Origin: Paenibacillus thalictri
GTDB taxonomy: Bacteria > Bacillota > Bacilli > Paenibacillales > NBRC-103111
Assembly: GCF_004307995.1 (NCBI RefSeq)
Contig: NZ_SIRE01000028.1
Coordinates: 1 to 64,000 of the forward strand
Direction: 5' to 3'
Length of the DNA: 64,000 nucleotides
Both the position numbers and the translations under genes were made by a program. Of the stretch, positions 17,391-25,838 are shown piece by piece (position 1 is the stretch's first letter; every line of letters begins with the position of its first letter). The notes under the pieces are model-generated. The model made no database searches. It was given only the letters and a program-made list of their open reading frames with translations, and was not told the DNA's origin.

Positions 17391-17543
17391 TTATCTCGCT
17401 GCGAAAAAAATTGCAAAAAATGCAATGACGATAGAGAGAAGCGCTTCGTTTCCAAACGTCGGCGCAATGGTATGCGTCACAAGCAGCAGCGCGACAATTG
17501 CCGACAACCCTGCCATAAATATCGTTCTGAACCAATTGATCAT
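17391..17543 (-). CDS. Small two-helix membrane protein, function unknown
   Basis: A 50-aa protein, MINWFRTIFMAGL at the start and two hydrophobic segments (about 8-26 and 33-48) separated by THTIAPTFGNE. GGGAGGAG lies 6-7 nt before the ATG at 17543, which is good evidence for translation. It starts 83 nt after the Dabb-protein gene on the same strand, and a terminator for this direction exists at 17185-17227. No family is recognised. Confidence 0.65.
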   Translation of the reverse strand: MINWFRTIFMAGLSAIVALLLVTHTIAPTFGNEALLSIVIAFFAIFFAAR

Positions 17544-17626
17544 GCCGTTCTCCTCCCGGTTAGCGGCGGCTATTGCGGTTACCGCTGGCTTGCCCCGTCC
17601 CTATCCCCTGCGCATTTATCTCCGGA

Positions 17627-17920
17627 CTACCAGGTGTAATCCAGCACGATGACATCGGCAAAATGCCTTCTTATTTTATCGACGGTTGACGTATGCATCG
17701 GGTGCGGCAAATAGGCGTCCAGCGCCTCGCGTGTATGAAACCCGATACGCATGCCGACTTCAAAACCTTGGCTTTTTCCCTCTTGAGAATGGTTGAGGCC
17801 CGCGGAAAAAGCCGCTATTCCGTCCATCCCAGAGAGCTGCTTCAGCGTTTCCACAATATGCAGCTTTTCTTCTTCTGTCGTTTCTTCCTTCAATTTAAAC
17901 AATACCAAATGCTCGACCAT
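17627..17920 (-). CDS. Dabb-family (stress-responsive alpha/beta barrel) protein
   Basis: A 97-aa protein matching the Dabb dimeric ferredoxin-like fold: it begins MVEHLVLFKLKEE, contains AGLNHSQEGKSQGFEVGM in the middle and ends with the HPMHTSTVDKIRRHFADVIV signature that includes the conserved HP..H histidines. Family members include stress-induced proteins and polyketide or aromatic cyclases; the specific role here is unknown. GAGGGATG stands upstream of the ATG at 17920. Confidence 0.9.
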   Translation of the reverse strand: MVEHLVLFKLKEETTEEEKLHIVETLKQLSGMDGIAAFSAGLNHSQEGKSQGFEVGMRIGFHTREALDAYLPHPMHTSTVDKIRRHFADVIVLDYTW

Positions 17921-17952
17921 TACTCATCCCTCACCGTTTCTATAAGAGGTTA

Positions 17953-18012
17953 TTCTAAAAGTCAACTTTGGATCACGAAGTTTTCTCGGTGCTGAAAAGC
18001 CGACTTTTTGAA
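17953..18012. repeat. 60-bp imperfect palindrome, possible MITE or IS-end remnant
   Basis: TTCTAAAAGTC (17953-17963) and GACTTTTTGAA (18002-18012) are inverted copies with one mismatch. Between them lie two further small inverted repeats (AACTT/AAGTT and TTTTC/GAAAA). The arrangement resembles short non-coding palindromic elements in related genomes; no transposase is nearby. Confidence 0.5.
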
Positions 18013-18074
18013 TTTGCACTATAACGAATATCAGCAACTATTTCATATTAACACAAATAAGCAAATTCGGGCGC

Positions 18075-18114
18075 AAAAAAACACGGAGTCCAACCGATCG
18101 GCGGAATCCGTGTT
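18075..18114 (-). terminator. Intrinsic terminator after the 105-aa protein gene
   Basis: AACACGGA pairs with TCCGTGTT over a CCGATCGG inner helix, followed by six or more Ts on the minus strand. Confidence 0.88.
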
Positions 18115-18147
18115 GACGCCAAGCTTCAGCTTGCCTGCCTTAGGGGC

Positions 18148-18465
18148 TTAGCGAACCTGCTTGGGCTGCAGCGACTCATCTTCGGCGCTGTCGATATTTT
18201 GCAGGGCGGATACGGTCTGCTCCTCCACTTGGACAAGTTCCTGATGATGATGTCCGTCCTCTTGAGCGGAAAGCTGCTCTTGCGCTTCTCTTACTTCCCT
18301 TTGCGCGGTTTGCAGCTTGCCAAGCGCCGCCTGCAGCTTGTGCGGATCGGAAGCTTCCCTTGCCCGCTCGATTTCCTGCTCGGCATATTGGGCCATGGAA
18401 ATGGCCTTCTCGGCGTTATCGATGGCATGCCGCTCCGGCATTTGGTGCTGCTGTTCTTGTGTCAT
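18148..18465 (-). CDS. Hydrophilic coiled-coil protein, function unknown
   Basis: A 105-aa, highly charged, Gln/Glu/Ala-rich protein with no membrane segment or signal peptide. Residues 12-70 (IDNAEKAISMAQYAEQEIER and onward) show heptad spacing typical of a long helical hairpin or coiled coil, and the end (EDESLQPKQVR) is acidic. GGAGGATC lies 9 nt before the ATG at 18465, and a strong terminator follows, so it is a single-gene unit. Small soluble proteins of this composition are common in spores, but nothing here proves that. No family is recognised. Confidence 0.7.
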   Translation of the reverse strand: MTQEQQHQMPERHAIDNAEKAISMAQYAEQEIERAREASDPHKLQAALGKLQTAQREVREAQEQLSAQEDGHHHQELVQVEEQTVSALQNIDSAEDESLQPKQVR

Positions 18466-18576
18466 ATGCGCTGATCCTCCAAGGTAGCGTATTGGCGTTC
18501 ACGCCGGGCCGATGAAGCAGCCAAGGCGCTTGCCGCCGATTTTAGCATCCCTTAAGATGCGCGAATGACGCCAAAT

Positions 18577-19068
18577 TTATTCCTTAATCTTCCGCTCGTA
18601 CACGACAAAATCGTGCGGATATTTATTTTTCTCGTCGACTGCGCCATGCGTGCGGGACACCTCAGCCCACTCCAACATATCCATCTTGGGGAACCACGTA
18701 TCCACCTCGAACACGCCCCCTACCTCGGTGATGTACATTTTATCGACGTATGGCATAAATAGTTTGTAAATTTCCGCACCGCCAAAAACAAAAAGCTCTG
18801 CGTCCTGGTACTTATCGAGCGCCTCCGCCACCGAATGAACGACTTCGCAGCCTTCAGGCCGGTAGTCCGGCTGCTGTGTCATGACAACATTGCGCCGGCC
18901 GGGCAGCGGTTTGCCGATCGAGTCGTACGTTTTGCGCCCCATCAGCAGCGTTTGGCCCATCGTCAGCCGTTTGACATAAGCCATATCGGCAGGCAGACGC
19001 CACGGCAAGCTGTTATTGAGACCGATCCCCCGGTTGGAATCCATTGCCAGCAGGAAACTGATGCTCAT
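18577..19068 (-). CDS. folA: Dihydrofolate reductase
   Basis: A 163-aa protein with all DHFR landmarks: ISFLLAMDSNRGIG at the N-terminus, the LPWRLPADM segment containing the substrate-binding acidic residue (Asp in PAD, near 28), MGRKTYDSIG near 43-52 for NADPH binding, and FVFGGAEIY near 93-101. It reduces dihydrofolate to tetrahydrofolate with NADPH. Length is typical (about 160 aa). Thymidylate synthase, its usual operon partner, is also in this window but 6 kb away. The ATG at 19068 has a GCGGGG-type weak binding site. Confidence 0.96.
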   Translation of the reverse strand: MSISFLLAMDSNRGIGLNNSLPWRLPADMAYVKRLTMGQTLLMGRKTYDSIGKPLPGRRNVVMTQQPDYRPEGCEVVHSVAEALDKYQDAELFVFGGAEIYKLFMPYVDKMYITEVGGVFEVDTWFPKMDMLEWAEVSRTHGAVDEKNKYPHDFVVYERKIKE

Positions 19069-19164
19069 GCGTTTGCCCCGCTTTCTTTAACTATTGTTTT
19101 TTCACGTTTTCAACACTCCTTATTCTAAATTAAGTTGGACGGCAATTCAATTGAAACCGCCTTC

Positions 19165-19986
19165 TCAAAACATGTAGATCGATAAAAGAACAAGCGCGCC
19201 AACAATCCAGCAGTAATAAGCAAAAGGCCTCATCGCCTGAAATTCGTGTTTTTTAAACCATTTCATCATGACCCATACGGCAATTAAAGCGAACACCCCC
19301 GATAAAATCCCCCCGACAATCGACATGCCGAGCAATCCTTGCATGCCTGTCTTTAATTTGGGGACCTCCAGAATACTCGCTCCGACAATAATCGGAGTCG
19401 CCAGCAGCAGGGAGAAACGCGCGGAGGCCTCATGTTTGAGTCCCATCCAGAAGCCGGCGGTTATACTCGATCCCGATCTCGAGAACCCCGGAACAAGCGC
19501 CAGAGACTGAAACAACCCGATGACAAAAGCTTGTCCCAGCTTTAAATCTTCGATTTCTTTGCTGCCCTTGCCGGCCGCTTTCTCGCCGAAATAGAGCAAA
19601 ATCCCGTTGACGATAAGAAAAATGGCGGCGCTTGTCACGCTGCTGAAAAGATGCCTTAACGTTTTTTCCAACAACAACCCGATCACCGCCGCGGGAATCG
19701 TTCCGGCCACAACAAGCCACAGCACCTTCCTTGAACGCGTCCCTCCACCTGCAAACAAAGATCGCAGCATCCCGAGCCAATCGCGGCCAAAGAAGAGCAG
19801 CAAAGCAACAGCCGTCCCCAGATGGAGCATTACGACATACGGCAAGAAGTGCTCTTTGAGAAATTCGGGATCCAATTGCCAGTGGAACACATATGGTGTC
19901 AATACTCCATGCGCCACGCTGCTGATCGGAAACAGCTCGGTAATACCTTGAATAATGGCAAAAATGACGGTTTGAATAAAGTCCAT
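19165..19986 (-). CDS. uppP: Undecaprenyl-diphosphatase (BacA/UppP family)
   Basis: A 273-aa membrane protein with about eight helices. It dephosphorylates undecaprenyl pyrophosphate to recycle the lipid carrier for cell-wall polymers; overproduction gives bacitracin resistance. Motif 1 is QGITELFPISSVAH near residues 13-26 and motif 2 is PGFSRSGSSIT near 161-171. The SSVAH in place of the more usual SSTGH marks a variant subfamily but keeps the catalytic-region glutamate, serines and histidine. The start at 19986 has GGGAG 9 nt upstream; the five codons before it have none. Confidence 0.92.
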   Translation of the reverse strand: MDFIQTVIFAIIQGITELFPISSVAHGVLTPYVFHWQLDPEFLKEHFLPYVVMLHLGTAVALLLFFGRDWLGMLRSLFAGGGTRSRKVLWLVVAGTIPAAVIGLLLEKTLRHLFSSVTSAAIFLIVNGILLYFGEKAAGKGSKEIEDLKLGQAFVIGLFQSLALVPGFSRSGSSITAGFWMGLKHEASARFSLLLATPIIVGASILEVPKLKTGMQGLLGMSIVGGILSGVFALIAVWVMMKWFKKHEFQAMRPFAYYCWIVGALVLLSIYMF

Positions 19987-20050
19987 GTGCAGTTCTCCCA
20001 TCCTACTATGAAAATTTGTTTTTAATATAACTTATCCTCAACGGAGCGTG

Positions 20051-20644
20051 TTAGACGCCTGAAAGCAAATACCCGACACCGAAATAAATCAGCAGCGCGA
20101 TACTACCGCTGACCGCCGCCGCAGCCGGTCCTGATGCGGCCCCCCGTTTCTTTCCCAACCGTTGGAAAAGGAGCGGGAGAACGGCGCTTATGATCGTCCC
20201 GAACATAATGGAAATCCATAACGCCAGACCGACAGCAATTCCGGCTTGCAGCGGTAATTGAAATAGCAGGGTCAGCAGCAGCGACGCGGCTAATCCGCAT
20301 ACGCCTCCTACAAATCCGCCGCCTCCCAATTCCCGGCCAATCACATTCCCCCTGCTGCCCGCAAGCGATCCTGCCCTGCTTCCGGCGGCCTCCGGCATCG
20401 ACTGAAGTTCGTGGTTACCCGGTATGCCCGGCACAACGGGAATAAATAAAGTCAGCAGGGCAAACCAATCCAGCGAAGCGATAAAAGGCCCCATAATTCC
20501 CGCAAGGAAAAGTCCGGTGACCGCAAGTGCCATAAGCCAGATCAACCGGTGACTTGCCGGTTGCATGGCGGCAAGCGACAGCAGCAGTACCCGTTGCAGC
20601 ACCCCGGCCTTTGAAGAGCGCTTATCCTTATGTACCATCATCAT
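20051..20644 (-). CDS. Stand-alone MgtE-type transmembrane domain protein
   Basis: About 197 aa. It corresponds to only the C-terminal membrane domain of MgtE magnesium channels: an LLSLAAMQPASHRLIWLM lead helix, then PVVPGIPGNHELQSMPEAAG, equivalent to the MgtE GGNxGxQ motif near the Mg2+ pore, and LGKKRGAASGPAAAAVSG equivalent to the ALASGP segment. The N-terminal and CBS regulatory domains of full MgtE are missing. The start is uncertain because neither 20644 (three consecutive ATGs) nor 20716 has a good binding site. Transport of a divalent cation is the family expectation. Confidence 0.7.
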   Translation of the reverse strand: MMMVHKDKRSSKAGVLQRVLLLSLAAMQPASHRLIWLMALAVTGLFLAGIMGPFIASLDWFALLTLFIPVVPGIPGNHELQSMPEAAGSRAGSLAGSRGNVIGRELGGGGFVGGVCGLAASLLLTLLFQLPLQAGIAVGLALWISIMFGTIISAVLPLLFQRLGKKRGAASGPAAAAVSGSIALLIYFGVGYLLSGV

Positions 20645-20745
20645 GTTATGGTGATATGATCTGATCGGGATTCCGGCGGTTGTTGCGTGGTTCTTGAAAC
20701 ATGAGATCCGGTACATGCGGCAAAAGATGCATGTTGCAGCACCCC

Positions 20746-21867
20746 CTACTTTTTTGATTCTTCATGAAGTCTTCTGTTGTTGTCGCGGGAGATGCTCAGC
20801 AGTATCCCCGTGCTCGCCATGCATAATATAAGCGAGGACCCGCCGTAGCTGATAAACGGCAGCGGCACGCCGGTGATAGGCAGACTGCCCGTCACGGCTC
20901 CCAGATTGAGCAGCAGTTGGATGCAGATCATCGCCACGATGCCCATACCAAGCATGGCGCCAAACGGATCGGCGCTGCGGACCGCCGCCGTAAACCCGCG
21001 CCATATAAACAGATAAAAAACGATAAACAGCAGGGAAGCCCCGGCGAAGCCGATTTCCTCTCCGACGACGGCGAAAATAAAGTCCGTATGAGCTTCCGGC
21101 AAATAAAACAGTTTTTGCACACTTCCTCCTATACCGGTGCCTGTAAGCCGTCCGTGAGCTAATGCATATAAAGATTGAATCAGCTGATAACCCGCGCCGG
21201 TCTGATCGTCAAACGGATTCAGAAACGAGTTCATCCTTTTCAAGCGGTAGCTTTGGCTGATTGCTAAATAGGCCATTACCGGCGCAAATCCGGTGCTGAG
21301 CAGAAGAAGATGACTCCACGCCATGCCGCCGACAATTAGTATGACCGTGGAAATCGAAACGAGGATTAACACGGTGCCGAAATCCGGTTGTTTCATAACA
21401 AGCAGCAGGATCGAACCAACGATAATCAGAATCGGAAGCAAGCCGTCCCGAAATTTTTTGATCCGCTCGCCTTTTTTGCTGATCAAAGCGGATAAATAAA
21501 CGATCAGCGACAGCTTGGTCCATTCCGCGGGCTGAAAGTTAAAGCCGGCCACGACAAACCACCGTTTGGCCCCATTGATGTTCACTCCGCCGATTAGAAC
21601 AAGTACCAGCAGCAGCAGCGAGGAGATCAACAGGACGGGGGCTGCTTTTTTCCAGACGGAAAATGGGAGACTCATAAATAAAAACATGAGAAATAAACCG
21701 ATCATGGCAAAAGTGCCCTGTTTCAATACGAAATACCAGGGACTGGCATGATTGAAAAGCGCTTTAGGGGAACTCGCGCTGAAAATCATCACAAGACCGA
21801 AACCAACCAGCAATACCGTTACGAACAACAGCAAAAAGTCCGGACGGCCTCTTATCGTACCCTCCAA
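20746..21867 (-). CDS. ftsW: SEDS-family peptidoglycan glycosyltransferase (FtsW/SpoVE-like)
   Basis: A 373-aa protein with about ten helices. It begins RPDFLLLFVTVLLVGFGLVM, which is typical of FtsW, and contains INGAKRWF, the extracellular PEAHTDFIFAVVGEE motif near 260 with the catalytic-region Asp, and PFISYGGSSL near 340. SEDS proteins polymerise lipid II with a partner class B PBP at the septum. The open frame reaches 21927, but that start would lie on the far side of a terminator hairpin at 21895-21920. TTG at 21867, with GGGGAG just upstream, is therefore preferred (GTG at 21879 is a weaker option). Confidence 0.88.
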   Translation of the reverse strand: MEGTIRGRPDFLLLFVTVLLVGFGLVMIFSASSPKALFNHASPWYFVLKQGTFAMIGLFLMFLFMSLPFSVWKKAAPVLLISSLLLLVLVLIGGVNINGAKRWFVVAGFNFQPAEWTKLSLIVYLSALISKKGERIKKFRDGLLPILIIVGSILLLVMKQPDFGTVLILVSISTVILIVGGMAWSHLLLLSTGFAPVMAYLAISQSYRLKRMNSFLNPFDDQTGAGYQLIQSLYALAHGRLTGTGIGGSVQKLFYLPEAHTDFIFAVVGEEIGFAGASLLFIVFYLFIWRGFTAAVRSADPFGAMLGMGIVAMICIQLLLNLGAVTGSLPITGVPLPFISYGGSSLILCMASTGILLSISRDNNRRLHEESKK

Positions 21868-21894
21868 AGCGCTCCCCACCCTCCATAGATCTAG

Positions 21895-21920
21895 AAAAAA
21901 ACTCTCCCGCAAGAGAGAGT
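21895..21920 (-). terminator. Intrinsic terminator between the lipoprotein gene and ftsW
   Basis: ACTCTC and GAGAGT pair around TCTTGCGG and are followed by seven Ts on the minus strand, 69 nt past the lipoprotein stop. It sets the upstream limit for the ftsW start. Confidence 0.85.
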
Positions 21921-21988
21921 CGCACATTTTGCCTAGTTATGGACAACGGCAAGCATCGGCACTTTTGAATGGGATTGCCCGTGAAAGG

Positions 21989-22531
21989 CTATAACAATTT
22001 CTCCAAATCGAACTGCCCGTAATACCCTTTTTTGCCCCACAAACGTAACGTGTTGTTTTTCCATTCATAGATATCCATGCCGTTTTCTCCCGCCCCCAAA
22101 GACCAGCCCAAAATAAGATCGGGTGCGCCGTCCTTGGTCACGTCGGCAAATCCGGCATAATCGATGCCATATCCGGAACCGGCCATCTTCCAGACAATGC
22201 GCCATTCTTTATTGTTCTGTTTCAGCAGAGCGGCCCTTAACGCTTTGTCATCGGTCCGCTTCTCCTCGTATACGACCAGCGCTTCGTCGATGCCGTCCCC
22301 GTCCACATCGCCATAAAGCACGCCATTGTTTCCTTTCAAGCGGTCGGTCACTACAACGTGGGCTCCATCCGGCAGCAAGCCACGGATGATCTTGCTGAAT
22401 TGATCTTCGTTTATGCTTGTTTCGATGGCAGGCGCGTGAATCAGATCGATCGGCGCTTTCGGTATGCCGCATCCGCTCATCCACAGCAATACCGCTGCAA
22501 TAATGCAGATTCCCAGCAGCTTGCGGTACAT
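21989..22531 (-). CDS. Lipoprotein with FG-GAP/VCBS-like DGDG motif
   Basis: A 180-aa protein with a lipoprotein signal (lipobox LWMSGC, Cys near 21). The mature part has two calcium-loop-like motifs, YGDVDGDGIDEAL near 74-86 and FADVTKDGAPDLILG near 128-142, the spacing seen in FG-GAP/integrin-like beta-propeller blades; only two blades exist, so it is not a full propeller. AAGGAGGGAG precedes the ATG at 22531. It is the third gene of a unit with the response regulator and sensor kinase (68-nt gap), which suggests an accessory sensing or output role outside the membrane. Confidence 0.8.
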   Translation of the reverse strand: MYRKLLGICIIAAVLLWMSGCGIPKAPIDLIHAPAIETSINEDQFSKIIRGLLPDGAHVVVTDRLKGNNGVLYGDVDGDGIDEALVVYEEKRTDDKALRAALLKQNNKEWRIVWKMAGSGYGIDYAGFADVTKDGAPDLILGWSLGAGENGMDIYEWKNNTLRLWGKKGYYGQFDLEKLL

Positions 22532-22599
22532 CGCGACTCCCTCCTTATGCCTTCAGCTAGATTTTAACTGTTTTCCGGCCGCAAAAGGTTATGAAAAGG

Positions 22600-24009
22600 T
22601 TAAATTTTATGTGCCGCCAACGGTTCATACGGCAGACAAAACTCGACTTTTGTTCCTTTGCCCAGCTCGCTTTTCATGTTCAGCCGACCTTGATGAAGCC
22701 GGATAATCTCCTCCGATATGGTCAAACCCAATCCGCTGCCGACCGCTTCCCCGCTGCCACGGTAAAACTTCTGGAATACGCGAGCCAATTCGTTCTCCGC
22801 AATTCCCGAACCGTTATCCTCGACAGAAACAATCACTTGCCCTTGCATCGAATACGCATGTACTTTGATCGAACCTCCGGAATTCGTGAATTTAAGCGAG
22901 TTATCGATTAGATTGATGAGCACCTGCTTCAGACGGTTTTCATCGGCATAGATGACCGGCAGATTGCCGCTTACCCTTACCTCCAGGTCAATGTTTTGTC
23001 TTGCCGCTCGCGGGGAGAGCTGTTTGCCGATATGCTGCAGCAAGTCGGATAGCTGCAGAGGGACACGGTTCAATGTCATTTGTCCGTTATCCAATTTGGA
23101 GAAATCGAGAAGTTCGTCCACCAGCTGCGTTAACCTGTCGGTTTCCGCGTCGATGATTTCCAATCCGTCATCCAAAAGAGCCTTGCCGCCGTCTGTACCC
23201 GTTTGTAAGGTGACCACCCAACCTTTGATCGACGTCAACGGCGTACGCAGCTCATGGGAAACGGCGGCGATAAACTCGCTTTTCAGCTTTTCGTTCTGTA
23301 CGATTTTGGCAGCCATCGTATTTAACGTATCTGCAAGTGTCCCCAACTCATCCCGGTATGTTTTTTCCGCTTTGACGGAAAAATCGCCTTCGGCCATTTT
23401 CTCCGCAGCCTGCTTCAATTTCGTGATGGAACCGGTAATCGTCCGCGACAGCAGCAGGCTGAGCACCGCTACAATCACGATGACCACGAGCCCGGACACG
23501 ATAAAAATGACCGATATTTGCCGGATCGCTTCCGTTGTTTCGGTCAGCGAGGTAACAAACCGCACTACCCCCACCGTCGTATCATGCGCCTTCAGCGGAT
23601 ACGATACCGCAAGCACCGATTCACCGGTAGCCGGAAGTTTCCCTTCCCAGATACCGGCGCTTCCGCTGCAGGCCTCCTGCACATCCGGGTACAACGACAT
23701 ATCGGCCCCGGTTTGCCGGCCCGTGGAATCCTGCAGCAGCACTCCCGATCGGCTTACGATTTGAACCTGTGCGGACGAATGCTGGGAAAATCCGTTCAAC
23801 AATCGCCCGGACTGTTTTTCGAGCTCCTCATCGGCAAAATACTGCTGAAAAAACGAGGCGGACAGCTCCGCCTGGTTCAGCAAAATGCGCTCGATGTTGG
23901 AGTAGTAGTAATACTTCACGAATCCGATCAGCAAAGTTTCCAGAATCGCCACCGTAATAAAAATGACGATCAAATAACTGCCAACCAGTCTTTTTTGAAT
24001 TCCCAGCAA
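22600..24009 (-). CDS. Sensor histidine kinase with extracellular sensor domain and HAMP
   Basis: A 469-aa kinase: membrane helix 1 near residues 10-32, extracellular Cache-like domain to about 165, helix 2 near 168-188, HAMP 190-240, HisKA with AVSHELRTPLTSIKGW near 248 (phospho-accepting His), N box NLIDNSLKF near 365, and G boxes VEDNGSGIAE and SGLGLTIS before residue 445. The signal is unknown. The start is TTG at 24009, one nt after the response-regulator stop, with AAAGGG upstream; the pair is therefore coupled. It phosphorylates the OmpR-type regulator encoded upstream. Confidence 0.92.
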   Translation of the reverse strand: MLGIQKRLVGSYLIVIFITVAILETLLIGFVKYYYYSNIERILLNQAELSASFFQQYFADEELEKQSGRLLNGFSQHSSAQVQIVSRSGVLLQDSTGRQTGADMSLYPDVQEACSGSAGIWEGKLPATGESVLAVSYPLKAHDTTVGVVRFVTSLTETTEAIRQISVIFIVSGLVVIVIVAVLSLLLSRTITGSITKLKQAAEKMAEGDFSVKAEKTYRDELGTLADTLNTMAAKIVQNEKLKSEFIAAVSHELRTPLTSIKGWVVTLQTGTDGGKALLDDGLEIIDAETDRLTQLVDELLDFSKLDNGQMTLNRVPLQLSDLLQHIGKQLSPRAARQNIDLEVRVSGNLPVIYADENRLKQVLINLIDNSLKFTNSGGSIKVHAYSMQGQVIVSVEDNGSGIAENELARVFQKFYRGSGEAVGSGLGLTISEEIIRLHQGRLNMKSELGKGTKVEFCLPYEPLAAHKI

Positions 24010-24010
24010 A

Positions 24011-24718
24011 TCAATCGCCCTTTCTCCAGCGGTAACCCAGTCCCCACACCGTTTCGATCAGACGCGGATGCGCACAATCATCCTCCAGCTTCTCTCTCAG
24101 CTTGCGCACATGCACATCGACCGTTTTTGTATCGCCGAAAAAATCTTCCCCCCAGATGAAGTTAAGCAGCTCGTTTCTGGACAGCGTTTTACCCTGATTT
24201 TCTATAAACGTTTTCGCCATGAAATACTCTTTGCGCGTTAACTCGATTAGTTCGCCCTTCTTGTACAGCTGGTTGGCGTCGAGATCAAGCCGGATGCAGC
24301 CGGATTCAAGGATGTTTCCCGGCCGCTCCTCAGCCGTTCTCCGGGTACGGCGCAACACCGTGCGGATCCGGGCGACAAGCTCCAGCGGATTAAACGGCTT
24401 GACGATATAATCGTCGGCACCAAGCTCCAGCCCTTTGATTTTGTCCAAATCTTGACCCCGCGCCGTCAAAAAGATGATGACAATATCGCGGTCGATTTCT
24501 CTGAGCCTCCTGCAGAACTCAAATCCGTCCATATCGGGGAGCATGATGTCCAGCACCACGGCATCGGGCCGGTTTGCAGCCAGCTTGTCCAGCCCTGCCG
24601 TCCCCCATGCCGCTTCCGTAACCTGAAAGTCATTTCGCTCCAAATTTATCGTGATAAACCGTCTGATATTGTCATCGTCTTCTACAACAAGCACTTGATT
24701 GCGTTGCCGTTTCTCCAT
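24011..24718 (-). CDS. OmpR/PhoB-family response regulator
   Basis: A 235-aa transcription factor. The receiver domain, residues 9-122, has acidic VVEDDDN near 11-17, the phospho-acceptor Asp in VVLDIMLPDMDG near 53, Thr in FLTARG near 82 and Lys in YIVKPFNP near 103. The C-terminal winged helix, 135-232, contains LTRKEYFMAKTF and VDVHVRKLREKLE (recognition helix). The ATG at 24718 has GGAGGG 7 nt upstream; eight further codons in the open frame are unlikely to be used. It is first in the regulator-kinase-lipoprotein operon. Confidence 0.95.
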   Translation of the reverse strand: MEKRQRNQVLVVEDDDNIRRFITINLERNDFQVTEAAWGTAGLDKLAANRPDAVVLDIMLPDMDGFEFCRRLREIDRDIVIIFLTARGQDLDKIKGLELGADDYIVKPFNPLELVARIRTVLRRTRRTAEERPGNILESGCIRLDLDANQLYKKGELIELTRKEYFMAKTFIENQGKTLSRNELLNFIWGEDFFGDTKTVDVHVRKLREKLEDDCAHPRLIETVWGLGYRWRKGD

Positions 24719-24758
24719 ACATTCCCTCCGACAGCCTGACATCGGTTCAGGCCCATTG

Positions 24759-24821
24759 AAAAAAGAGCCTCCCCGCCGACGGAAAAGTCTGACCGTCCCA
24801 TCTCCTGAGGAAGCTCTTTTT
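24759..24821. terminator. Long bidirectional terminator after thyA
   Basis: AAAAAGAGCTTCCTC and GGGGAGGCTCTTTTTT form the stem of a long hairpin with T-runs on both strands. It ends the thyA transcript and insulates the two-component operon. Confidence 0.85.
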
Positions 24822-24844
24822 ATATTTTATTTTAACGTTAACGT

Positions 24845-25639
24845 TTAAATCGCAATCGGCGCTTTGATCCCGGGATGAGACTGATAACCGGCGATTTCGA
24901 AATCCTCGAATACGTAATCGAAGATGGAATCCGGTTTTCTTCGAATATGCAGCGTTGGCAGCGGATATGGTTCCCGTGTCAGCTGGCGCTTTACTTGCTC
25001 CAGATGGTTTAAGTAAATGTGCACATCGCCGCCGGTCCAAATCAGCTCTCCGGCTTCCAGCCCGCACTGCTCCGCAATCATATGTGTCAGCAGCGCATAA
25101 GAAGCAATGTTGAACGGCAAGCCGAGGAACGTATCGACCGACCTCATCTGGAACATACACGACAAATGCCCGTCCGCAACATAAAACTGCATTGCATAAT
25201 GGCAAGGAGGCAGCGCCATGCCGTCCACTTCGGCCGGATTCCACGCGCTGACCATATGCCGCCGCGAGTCCGGATTTTTCTTGATTTGCTGCACCACATT
25301 GGCGATCTGATCGACAACTTGCCCGTTCGGGCCAAGCCAGGTACGCCACTGCGCGCCGTACACCCGGCCGAGATTGCCTTGTTCGTCGGCCCACTCGTCC
25401 CAGATGGTCACGCCGTTCTCCTGGAGGTAACGAACGTTCGTTTCTCCGCTCAAAAACCATAACAGTTCGTGAACGATCGATTTGATGTGCAGTTTTTTCG
25501 TTGTAAGCAGCGGAAACCCCTGCCGCAGATCAAACCGCAGCTGTCTTCCGAAAACGGAGATCGTGCCGGTACCGGTACGGTCTTCTTTCCGCACGCCATG
25601 CTCCAATATATCGTTAAGCAATTCCAGATACGCCTTCAT
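24845..25639 (-). CDS. thyA: Thymidylate synthase
   Basis: A 264-aa protein, the same length as the E. coli enzyme. The catalytic cysteine is in LPPCHYAMQFYV near 146, the N-terminal RTGTGT loop with the phosphate-binding arginine is near 21, and conserved blocks MRSVDTFLGLPFNIASYALL and DVHIYLNHLEQ near 205-215 bind folate and dUMP. It methylates dUMP to dTMP, oxidising methylenetetrahydrofolate to dihydrofolate, which FolA must regenerate. ATG 25639 has GAGGTG 5 nt upstream; the longer frame (MKRWI) is rejected. Confidence 0.97.
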   Translation of the reverse strand: MKAYLELLNDILEHGVRKEDRTGTGTISVFGRQLRFDLRQGFPLLTTKKLHIKSIVHELLWFLSGETNVRYLQENGVTIWDEWADEQGNLGRVYGAQWRTWLGPNGQVVDQIANVVQQIKKNPDSRRHMVSAWNPAEVDGMALPPCHYAMQFYVADGHLSCMFQMRSVDTFLGLPFNIASYALLTHMIAEQCGLEAGELIWTGGDVHIYLNHLEQVKRQLTREPYPLPTLHIRRKPDSIFDYVFEDFEIAGYQSHPGIKAPIAI

Positions 25640-25692
25640 AATCCACCTCTTCAATTACTTTCTCCGCCGCGGCGCAAGAATGAATAAGTATC

Positions 25693-25720
25693 ATTATATA
25701 ACGTTCAGGATGGTAAACAA
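25693..25720 (-). promoter_or_regulatory. Putative thyA promoter
   Basis: Minus strand -35 TTGTTT (25720-25715), 16-nt spacer and a perfect -10 TATAAT (25698-25693), about 55 nt before the thyA start. Confidence 0.55.
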
Positions 25721-25838
25721 AGCCCCCCCGTATGGAGGTGAATATTCTTAGTTGCCAGCCTGTACATTATGATGCTAACCTAGTATTCTTAAAAAGGCTT
25801 CTCTAGATGAGATACTGAAATGAAAGAGTGGATGGGTC

